11,604 nucleotides of DNA from an uncultured Oscillospiraceae bacterium (GTDB lineage Bacteria > Bacillota > Clostridia > Oscillospirales > Ruminococcaceae): assembly GCA_910578255.1 (NCBI GenBank), contig CAJTQM010000018.1, forward strand, positions 25,878-37,481, written 5' to 3'. The notes below the pieces were generated by a model that searched no databases, was not told the DNA's origin, and saw only the letters and a list, made by a program, of their open reading frames with translations. Made by a program: the position numbers and the translations under genes. How positions within the stretch are numbered: position 1 is the first letter of the stretch; every line of letters starts with the position of its first letter. Positions 1-5,354 of the stretch are shown piece after piece.

Positions 1-2
1 GA

Positions 3-380
3 AAAGATGATCTGGAGGTAAACGCATCCGGTGGAACCTTTTTTAGTGAAGCGCGGCTGACCAGACAAAAATCGCGGGACAGCGCGATTGATACATTAAC
101 CCAGATGTTTCAAGACGCTTCTTTAAGCGATGAGCAGAAATCCCAGCTGACCGTTAAAGCCGCAAACGTTGCCGAGGCGATTGAGACCGAAGGGAAAATC
201 GAGAATATGATTAAAGCCAAAGGGTTTTCCGACTGTATGGTTTATATCGATGGTGATCGGGTAGACGCAATTGTCAAAACCAATGGATTGCTAAAAGAAG
301 AAGTGGCGCAGATTAAGGATATCCTGGTTACCGAAACCGGGGCGATTGAGGAGAATATTTCTATAACGGAAGCGCAGTGA
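3..380 (+). CDS. spoIIIAH: Stage III sporulation protein AH, C-terminal part (5' end outside window)
   Basis: The visible 125 residues match the C-terminal extracytoplasmic domain of SpoIIIAH. That protein sits in the mother-cell membrane and binds SpoIIQ from the forespore to build the channel linking the two cells during engulfment. Reading frame 3 is open from the window edge. It begins with the typical FSEARLTRQKSRD stretch, then a helical segment, then the ring-building (RBM/YscJ-like) fold with IENMIKAKGFSDCMVYIDG and VAQIKDILVTETG. The N-terminal membrane segment lies upstream of the window, so the gene is cut by the edge and not truncated biologically. It is normally the last gene of the SigE-controlled spoIIIA operon, and the strong terminator directly after its stop fits that. 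An internal ATG at 105 is not the real start, because homology continues upstream of it. Confidence 0.9.
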   Translation, partial: KDDLEVNASGGTFFSEARLTRQKSRDSAIDTLTQMFQDASLSDEQKSQLTVKAANVAEAIETEGKIENMIKAKGFSDCMVYIDGDRVDAIVKTNGLLKEEVAQIKDILVTETGAIEENISITEAQ

Positions 381-427
381 AAAAACAGATCCCAAAGTCC
401 TGTATGGAATTTTGGGATCTGTTTTTT
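380..427 (+). terminator. Intrinsic terminator after spoIIIAH
   Basis: A 12-bp perfect stem, ACAGATCCCAAA (385-396) pairing with TTTGGGATCTGT (411-422), encloses a 14-base loop and is followed by a run of T to 427. A run of A precedes the left arm, so the structure could also stop transcription from the opposite strand. It begins at the last base of the spoIIIAH stop codon and separates the sporulation operon from the next promoter. Confidence 0.9.
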
Positions 428-492
428 AGAAAGATGGATTTTTTAAAAAGAAAAATTTCTGTGAAAATCTTTCAAATATTCCCCTCAGATGG

Positions 493-520
493 TTGTGTCA
501 TCTCTTTTTTGTGGTATAAT
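493..520 (+). promoter_or_regulatory. SigA-type promoter for the asp23 gene
   Basis: A perfect -10 box TATAAT (515-520) is preceded by an extended -10 TG (512-513). A partial -35 TTGTGT (493-498) lies 16 bp upstream, in AT-rich DNA. Transcription would start near 527, giving a leader of about 118 bases before the asp23 ATG. A second TATACA-like hexamer at 523-528 overlaps the likely start region. This is the only convincing vegetative promoter in the window. It may also feed the downstream nusB operon by read-through of the terminator at 1017-1047. Confidence 0.75.
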
Positions 521-588
521 ACTATACATAAAAATCTATTTTTCGGATTTATTTTAGAGGAGAAAAATTCGAGACAATTTTTAAAACA

Positions 589-645
589 ATGGGTTTTATT
601 CTGAGTATTTGCCGGCAATTTATCCGGCAGCAGGAGGGATTTTGA
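589..645 (+). other. Possible 18-codon leader ORF coupled to asp23
   Basis: An ATG at 589 opens a short frame (MGFILSICRQFIRQQEGF) that ends in TGA at 643-645. That TGA overlaps the asp23 ATG as TGATG, the geometry of translational coupling. The frame also spans a 6-bp hairpin, TGCCGG (610-615) with CCGGCA (624-629), just 5' of the asp23 ribosome binding site. Against it, no good ribosome binding site lies at normal distance: the nearest purine-rich stretch, GAGGAG at 557-562, is about 26 bases away. It may be chance. Confidence 0.2.
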
Positions 646-1010
646 TGGAACGAGAGAAACGTGAAACGGTTGGGAACCTAAGAATTTCTCAAGAGGTTTT
701 AGCGACCATCGCCAATTTTTCCACTAAGGAAATTGACGGGGTGGCTTCAATGGCTTCTGGCCCTGCAAGCGTAAACTTAAAAAAGTTTCTGACCAAGTCA
801 CACACAGCGAAATCAATTCATATTGAAATGAACGATGACGTTGCAGTGATCGACGTGTATGTAAATTTAAAATACGGAGCAAAAATCCCGGTTGTTTCTG
901 AGAATATTCAGAAAAGCGTGAAAAACGCGGTACAGAATATGACCGGGATCATTGTGGCAAAGGTGAACGTGTTTGTTGTAGGAATTGCCTTTGACGAGGC
1001 GGCCCAGTAA
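645..1010 (+). CDS. Asp23/Gls24 family (DUF322) envelope stress protein
   Basis: The 121-residue product belongs to the Asp23/Gls24 family, small abundant cytoplasmic proteins of Firmicutes that associate with the membrane through partners and are linked to cell-envelope homeostasis. Visible family features are the N-terminal GNLRISQEVLATIA segment, the short EIDGVASM motif, and the C-terminal VSENIQKSVKNAVQNMTG helix followed by a VAKVNVFVVGI strand. The ATG at 645 is chosen because AGGAGGG (632-638) sits 6 bases upstream; a TTG at 609 in the same frame would put that site inside the gene and adds residues unlike the family. It corresponds by position to B. subtilis yqhY, next to nusB. No signal peptide or membrane segment is seen. 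The exact role of this subfamily is unknown. Confidence 0.88.
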   Translation: MEREKRETVGNLRISQEVLATIANFSTKEIDGVASMASGPASVNLKKFLTKSHTAKSIHIEMNDDVAVIDVYVNLKYGAKIPVVSENIQKSVKNAVQNMTGIIVAKVNVFVVGIAFDEAAQ

Positions 1011-1016
1011 AACAGC

Positions 1017-1047
1017 ATAAGCCCTCCCGATCGGAGGGCTTATTTTT
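1017..1047 (+). terminator. Intrinsic terminator between asp23 and nusB
   Basis: An 11-bp perfect stem, ATAAGCCCTCC (1017-1027) with GGAGGGCTTAT (1033-1043), encloses a 5-base loop and runs into T at 1043-1047. It starts 7 bases after the asp23 stop and ends 42 bases before nusB. It is GC-rich and should be efficient, yet no clear promoter follows it, so it may set the ratio of asp23 to nusB-operon transcript rather than end transcription fully. Confidence 0.88.
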
Positions 1048-1089
1048 CGTATCAACAGAAAAAGGATTCAATCAGACCGGAGGTACAAA

Positions 1090-1512
1090 ATGACGAGGCG
1101 TGAAGCGAGGGAAGAAGCTTTTTTCATTGTTTTTGAGTATTCTTTTTCCAATGAACCGGTAGACGATATCATCGCCAACGCGGTAGAAGGAAGGGCTTTA
1201 CAGATCAATCCATTCGCCTATTCTCTGGCGAAAAATTCCATTGACCAGCTGGAGGCGTTGGACCAGCTGATAGAAAAGCATGCAATCCGCTGGAAAAAGA
1301 ATCGCATTTCCCGGGTGTCTTTAGCGGTTTTGCGGCTGGCGTTGTATGAGATGCGCTTTGAAGAATCCATTCCGGAGAGCGTTTCGATTAACGAAGCGGT
1401 GGAATTGGCAAAAAAATTCGGCGGGGAAGAGGATTCGTCTTTTGTAAACGGCGTGTTGGGGGCGGTTTCCCGCGAAAAGGGTCTTTTGAAAAAGGCGGAT
1501 GAAAAAGCGTAA
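1090..1512 (+). CDS. nusB: Transcription antitermination factor NusB
   Basis: NusB binds the boxA RNA element together with ribosomal protein S10 (NusE) and helps RNA polymerase avoid premature termination on rRNA operons. The 140-residue protein is all-helical by appearance and of normal family length. It shows the N-terminal TRREAREEAF (boxA-contacting, basic), the central NRISRVSLAVLRLALYEM (about 71-88), and the diagnostic C-terminal block 95-124 with SINEAVELAKKFGGE and SSFVNGVLG. GGAGGT at 1079-1084 precedes the ATG by 5 bases. Its TAA overlaps the next gene's ATG (TAATG at 1510-1514). It is the first gene of the long downstream train and follows a strong terminator without an obvious promoter of its own. 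Confidence 0.95.
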   Translation: MTRREAREEAFFIVFEYSFSNEPVDDIIANAVEGRALQINPFAYSLAKNSIDQLEALDQLIEKHAIRWKKNRISRVSLAVLRLALYEMRFEESIPESVSINEAVELAKKFGGEEDSSFVNGVLGAVSREKGLLKKADEKA

Positions 1513-2447
1513 TGGGCATATTTCTTGGAATAGATACCAGCAACTACACAACTTCGATGGCTTTGTGGGATACCGACTCGAAAAAGCTTATCCAGCAAAA
1601 AAAGCTTTTGAGTGTACAGAAAGGCGCACTAGGACTTAGACAAAGCGAAGCGCTGTTTCAGCATATTCGCCAGTTGCCGGATATGGCCGAGGATCTGTGT
1701 GAAAATTTGACAGGCCCTTTGTCCGGAATTGGCGTTTCGACCCAGCCGCGTCGGCAGAAGGATTCGTATATGCCTTGTTTTTTGGCTGGGGAATCGCAGG
1801 CCAGGACGATGGCGGCGGTGTTTCATGTTCCGCTGTTTTCTTTTTCCCATCAAGAGGGGCATATCGCCGCAGCACTTTACGGATCTGATCATCTGGATTG
1901 GCTGCAGCGCCCCTTTCTCGCTTTTCATTTTTCCGGCGGCACCTCAGAGAGTCTATACATTCGCCCCGAGGGACGGTGGATAGAGATTGAGCGAGTAGCC
2001 GCATCCTTGGATTTAAAAGCGGGACAAGCGGTGGATCGGGTCGGGCAAATGCTGGGCCTGCCGTTTCCGTCCGGGCCCAGTCTGGAAAAGTTGGCGGCCA
2101 AAAGTCAAAAAAGCTTTTTGGTCCGGCCGGTTATGAAAGACTGCAATTGCAGTCTTTCCGGCGTTGAAAACCGCTGCCGGGTAATGCTTGAAAAAGGAGA
2201 AGCGGCGGAAGACATCGCCCGGTATTGCCTTGTTTTTTTAACCGAGTCTATTTGTGCGATGACAAAAGCGCTTTTACAAAAGTTTGGAAAGATTCCTTTG
2301 CTGTTTGCCGGAGGGGTTATGTGCAACCAATTTATCCGACAGAACGTTGAGCAAAGGTACGGCGGCGTTTTTTGTCCGCCGGTTTTTTCCAGCGATAATG
2401 CGGCGGGGATTGCCGTTTTGGCCGCCCGTGCTGCACAGGAGGTCTGA
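1512..2447 (+). CDS. TsaD/Kae1-family paralogue (peptidase M22-like), function unknown
   Basis: This 311-residue protein has the ASKHA-type fold of the TsaD/Kae1/YgjD family, whose canonical member makes the tRNA t6A37 modification. Visible are the N-terminal nucleotide-binding strand LGIDTSNYTTSMAL (5-18), the metal-site motif HQEGH (H113, H117), SGGTSESLYI (141-150), GQAVDRVGQMLGLPFPSGPS (171-190), LLFAGGVMCNQF (263-274), and SSDNAAGIA (293-301) with D295 as likely third metal ligand. It is shorter than typical TsaD (about 330-340 residues). It also has SGGT where canonical TsaD has SGGHT, so it is probably a divergent paralogue and not the true t6A enzyme, which should be elsewhere in the genome. 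It overlaps nusB by one base and is followed at once by xseA. Its substrate is not known. A 24-bp palindrome lies within it (2135-2158). Confidence 0.8.
   Translation: MGIFLGIDTSNYTTSMALWDTDSKKLIQQKKLLSVQKGALGLRQSEALFQHIRQLPDMAEDLCENLTGPLSGIGVSTQPRRQKDSYMPCFLAGESQARTMAAVFHVPLFSFSHQEGHIAAALYGSDHLDWLQRPFLAFHFSGGTSESLYIRPEGRWIEIERVAASLDLKAGQAVDRVGQMLGLPFPSGPSLEKLAAKSQKSFLVRPVMKDCNCSLSGVENRCRVMLEKGEAAEDIARYCLVFLTESICAMTKALLQKFGKIPLLFAGGVMCNQFIRQNVEQRYGGVFCPPVFSSDNAAGIAVLAARAAQEV
2135..2158. repeat. 24-bp perfect palindrome inside the TsaD-like gene
   Basis: The half-site GAAAGACTGCAA (2135-2146) is followed directly by its exact reverse complement (2147-2158). As RNA it could form a 10-bp stem closed by an AATT loop. 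No T run follows, so it does not look like a terminator. It codes for residues from the end of M208 through KDCNCSL, in a region matching a conserved TsaD-family block, so codon constraint explains part of it. Confidence 0.85.
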
Positions 2448-2448
2448 A

Positions 2449-3759
2449 ATGCCGCAAAATACGGTGGTGAGCGTTTCTCAGCTTAACCGATATATTAAAT
2501 CCCTTTTTGAACAGAATATACAACTAAAGGATGTTTTTATCCGAGGCGAAATTTCTAATTTTAAAGGGCAATATGCATCCGGGCATTTTTATTTTACATT
2601 GAAGGATAAAGATTCTTCCATAAAAGCGATTATGTTTCGCAATTATGCGTCACAGGTTCATTTTGTTCCGGAAAACGGCATGACGGTACTGGTGCGAGGC
2701 GAGGTCGGCGTTTACGACCGAGACGGTGTGTACCAGATCTATTGCCGTGAAATGCAGCCGGACGGCATTGGGGATTTAAGTCTCGCTTTCGAACAGCTGA
2801 AAAAGAAGCTTTTGGCGGAGGGTTTGTTCGATACAGAAAAAAAGAAACCCATTCCCCGTTTTCCACAGGTTATTGGCATCATTACCGCAAAGACCGGTGC
2901 GGCTTTGCAGGATATGCTGAATATTTTAAAGCGTCGGTATCCTTTAGCGACGGTGTTGATTCGTTCGGTGCTGGTGCAGGGGGAAAAATCAGCTGCTGAC
3001 CTGTGTGCCGCTGTGCGCCAGATGGATGAACTTGGTCAATGCGATCTTTTAATTATTGGACGCGGCGGTGGCTCGTTGGAGGATCTTTGGAGTTTTAATG
3101 ACGAGACGCTGGCAAGGGAGATTTTTCGGTGCCGTACCCCGGTGATTTCAGCGGTAGGCCATGAAATTGATTATACCATCTGCGATTTCGTGGCAGATAT
3201 GCGGGCGCCGACCCCTTCAGCTGCGGCGGAACTGGCGGTGCCGGATCAAACGGATTTGCAGTTTCAGCTACTCTCTTACGAGCGGCAAATGACACAGAAG
3301 CTGGAAAGCAAAATCCAGTGTTTAGAAAATGATTTTGGAAAGCAGCGGCGGATAGTCGATCATTTTAATCGTCGTTTTGCGGTTTTGCAGGCCAAATTAG
3401 AGACTTACCAAAGCCATCTTTCCCTGCGCGCGCCGGATTTACGGTTAAAACGAGAGAAAGCGCGCGTCAAAGAGCAGTCGGATCGTTTGCAAGCATCCGT
3501 TTTTCGGCGGTTGGAACGGGAGGAAAACCGTTTAAAAAACGCCGCCAGTATGCTGAACACCTTAAGCCCCCTTCAGGTCATGACACGGGGATTTTCTGTT
3601 GTCACTGCGAAAGGGAAGGTCGTCAGCAGCGCAGCGCACCTGAAGTTAGAAGAGCAGGTACGCCTGCATATGTTGGACGGAACTGCCTGCGCGAAAATTT
3701 TGTCGAAGGAGGTACGGGAGAATGGGGAGGAGCACGCAGAAGAAGGAATTGACGTTTGA
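2449..3759 (+). CDS. xseA: Exonuclease VII large subunit
   Basis: XseA is the catalytic subunit of exonuclease VII, which degrades single-stranded DNA from either end into oligonucleotides. The 436-residue protein has an N-terminal OB fold (about 5-105, VSVSQLNRYIKSLFE and IRGEISNFKG). The catalytic domain follows, with GIITAKTGAALQDM (153-166), LLIIGRGGGSLEDLWSFNDE (200-219) and AVGHEIDYTICDFVADMRAP (235-254). Then comes a long charged coiled-coil (about 265-370) and a C-terminal LSPLQVMTRGFSVV block (372-385). Start at ATG 2449 is set by AGGAGGT (2437-2443) 5 bases upstream; the open frame extends upstream to 2284 but that part only shadows the preceding gene. The start lies one base after that gene's stop. 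The last 38 bases overlap xseB, which encodes its partner subunit. Confidence 0.96.
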   Translation: MPQNTVVSVSQLNRYIKSLFEQNIQLKDVFIRGEISNFKGQYASGHFYFTLKDKDSSIKAIMFRNYASQVHFVPENGMTVLVRGEVGVYDRDGVYQIYCREMQPDGIGDLSLAFEQLKKKLLAEGLFDTEKKKPIPRFPQVIGIITAKTGAALQDMLNILKRRYPLATVLIRSVLVQGEKSAADLCAAVRQMDELGQCDLLIIGRGGGSLEDLWSFNDETLAREIFRCRTPVISAVGHEIDYTICDFVADMRAPTPSAAAELAVPDQTDLQFQLLSYERQMTQKLESKIQCLENDFGKQRRIVDHFNRRFAVLQAKLETYQSHLSLRAPDLRLKREKARVKEQSDRLQASVFRRLEREENRLKNAASMLNTLSPLQVMTRGFSVVTAKGKVVSSAAHLKLEEQVRLHMLDGTACAKILSKEVRENGEEHAEEGIDV

Positions 3760-3958
3760 ACAGGCAATGACCCGCATTGAACAGATCCTGCAGACTTTAG
3801 ACAGTGGACAAGAAACGCTGGATGAATCGCTGGCATTATTTGAGGAAGGCACCGGGCTTGTCCGATTTTGTAACGAAAAATTGCAGCACGCAAAGCTGAA
3901 GATAAAAGAGGTTGTAGCAAAAAATGAATCAGATGGATGTGAGGAAGCCCTTTTCTGA
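3722..3958 (+). CDS. xseB: Exonuclease VII small subunit
   Basis: XseB binds in several copies along the coiled coil of XseA to form active exonuclease VII. The 78-residue, all-helical protein has the family pattern: LTFEQAMTRIEQILQTLDSG (10-29), then the diagnostic ETLDESLALFEEGTGLVRFC (31-50) and a C-terminal helix with KLQHAKLKIKEVV. Length is normal. AAGGAGGT (3706-3713) sits 8 bases before the ATG, inside the end of xseA. The gene overlaps xseA by 38 bp and ispA by 35 bp, so about 31% of its length is shared coding sequence. Confidence 0.95.
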   Translation: MGRSTQKKELTFEQAMTRIEQILQTLDSGQETLDESLALFEEGTGLVRFCNEKLQHAKLKIKEVVAKNESDGCEEALF

Positions 3959-4826
3959 GCAATTAAAGATCTATCAGGCAGCGGTAGAAAACGCATTAGA
4001 CCAAAGTCTGAAAGAATTTCCCTGCCGCCAGCAGGAGGTTTTAGAGGCAATGCGCTACTCTCTTTTAGGTGGAGGAAAGCGTATTCGGGCCATCCTTGTT
4101 CTGGAATTTGCCAAGCTGGGCGGAGTGACGATGGAGCAAGCTATGCCGGCTGCATGCGCTTTAGAAATGATTCAAGCCTATTCGCTAATCCACGACGATC
4201 TTCCCTGTATGGATGACGACGACCTTCGCAGAGGAAAAGCCTCTTGTCATATCAAGTTTGGCGAGGCTACTGCCCTTTTGGCGGGGGATGGCTTATTGAC
4301 CTGCGCGTTTGAAACGCTCTGCCGCGCGGCGAATTCTTTTCCCGCCCAAAGAGTTTTGACGGCTATTCAAAAATTGTCCCAACATGCCGGGTATCGTGGA
4401 ATGATCGGCGGGCAGATGATTGATTTGAAAAGTGAAGGAAAAAAAATCGACGAAAAAACGCTGGAAGAAATGTACACATTAAAAACAGCCGCTTTGTTAA
4501 AGGCAGCCTGTGCGTCCGGATGCTTGTTGTCCGGCCGGGCGGATCTTGTGCCCGCGGCGGAAGAGTATGCCCAATATTTGGGGTTGGCTTTTCAAATTGT
4601 TGATGATATACTGGATATCACTGGAGACCAAGCGCTTTTAGGAAAACCGATCGGCAGCGATTCACAAAATGATAAAAATACGTATGTTACCTTATTGGGG
4701 TTGGAAAAAGCGAAAGAGTTGGCAAAGGAATGCACCCAAAAGGCACAGAATCAATTGATAGGTTTAGGGGCGGCGCCAGGATTTTTAGAAAATTTGACCG
4801 ACGTACTGCTGAACAGACTGCAATAA
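3924..4826 (+). CDS. ispA: Farnesyl diphosphate synthase (short-chain prenyltransferase)
   Basis: The enzyme condenses isopentenyl diphosphate with dimethylallyl and geranyl diphosphate to give farnesyl diphosphate, the precursor of undecaprenyl phosphate and quinone or other prenyl chains. The 300-residue all-helical protein shows GGGKRIR (49-55), first aspartate-rich motif DDLPCMD (91-97, the DDxxxxD bacterial type) followed by DDDLRRG, GGQMIDL (162-168), and second motif DDILD (227-231). Y86, five residues before the first motif, fits the bacterial farnesyl rather than a long-chain enzyme, but exact chain length needs assay. ATG 3924 is preceded by AGAGGT (3907-3912), a slightly long 11-base spacing; M4 at 3933 is a weaker alternative. 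It overlaps xseB by 35 bp. The other isoprenoid gene, dxs, lies one gene downstream. Confidence 0.94.
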   Translation: MNQMDVRKPFSEQLKIYQAAVENALDQSLKEFPCRQQEVLEAMRYSLLGGGKRIRAILVLEFAKLGGVTMEQAMPAACALEMIQAYSLIHDDLPCMDDDDLRRGKASCHIKFGEATALLAGDGLLTCAFETLCRAANSFPAQRVLTAIQKLSQHAGYRGMIGGQMIDLKSEGKKIDEKTLEEMYTLKTAALLKAACASGCLLSGRADLVPAAEEYAQYLGLAFQIVDDILDITGDQALLGKPIGSDSQNDKNTYVTLLGLEKAKELAKECTQKAQNQLIGLGAAPGFLENLTDVLLNRLQ

Positions 4827-4840
4827 AAGGATTTGAAAAG

Positions 4841-5329
4841 ATGAACTTTTTAAAGTGGATCACTGTCAATTATTATATCAATGTGGCCATAACAGCCTGG
4901 TTTTTGGCGCAGCTTTCGAAAACACTGCTGACGCTGGCCGTTAAAAAAAAGCTGGTCATGGAAAGGATGATCGGTGCGGGGGGAATGCCCAGTTCCCACA
5001 CGGCGCTGGTTTGCTCTTTAACAATTGCCATGGCCAGAAAAACTGGCGTATCCTCGGCGGAATTTGCTCTGGCCCTGGCCCTGGCGTGTATCGTGATGTA
5101 CGACGCCATGGGCGTTCGGCGGGCTGCGGGGGAACATGCCAAAGTACTAAACAAACTGGTATTTGGATTCCAGCTTTTTTCGGAAGAATCTGACAATTTA
5201 GAGGACGATCAGATTGCGGAGGAGTTAGGGGATAAAACCTTAAAGGAATATTTGGGTCATACGCCGCTGGAGGTGTTGGGCGGTATGCTGCTTGGCATTT
5301 TGGTTGCAATGGTTTTTCCGGTGCAGTAG
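4841..5329 (+). CDS. Divergent PAP2 family membrane protein (DUF212, YuiD-like)
   Basis: The 162-residue protein belongs to the divergent PAP2 family typified by B. subtilis YuiD. It shows MPSSHTALV (P50 S51 S52 H53), matching the PSGH phosphatase motif, then VMYDAMGVRRAAGEHA (85-100) with R93 and H99 in the R-x5-H spacing, and LKEYLGHTPLEVLGGMLLG (134-152). The acidic residue expected three positions after H99 in classical PAP2 enzymes is absent (L103, N104), which is why the family is called divergent. Hydrophobic segments near 12-35, 53-65, 74-90 and 144-160 suggest an integral membrane protein. ATG 4841 follows AAAAGGA at 4825-4831; an earlier in-frame start at 4730 lies inside ispA. Placement between ispA and dxs hints at prenyl phosphate metabolism, but no substrate is established. 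Confidence 0.85.
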   Translation: MNFLKWITVNYYINVAITAWFLAQLSKTLLTLAVKKKLVMERMIGAGGMPSSHTALVCSLTIAMARKTGVSSAEFALALALACIVMYDAMGVRRAAGEHAKVLNKLVFGFQLFSEESDNLEDDQIAEELGDKTLKEYLGHTPLEVLGGMLLGILVAMVFPVQ

Positions 5330-5354
5330 CTTAAAAGAAAAGGATTGTTGAGAT

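Noticed and set aside
377..604. 75-codon + strand open frame after spoIIIAH
   Set aside because: It runs through the terminator stem and the TATAAT promoter, is low-complexity Phe/Lys-rich, and has no ribosome binding site. It is intergenic DNA.
1218..1598. 126-codon minus-strand frame
   Set aside because: It is antisense to nusB and the TsaD-like gene, both recognisable proteins, and its product resembles no family.
3573..4050. Overlapping minus-strand frames of 129 and 134 codons across xseA-xseB-ispA
   Set aside because: All three + strand genes there are firmly identified; no domain is seen in the antisense frames.
5069..5086. Three tandem CTGGCC/CTGGCG hexamers
   Set aside because: They encode the Ala-Leu repeat of a membrane helix in the YuiD-like protein and are explained by codon use.
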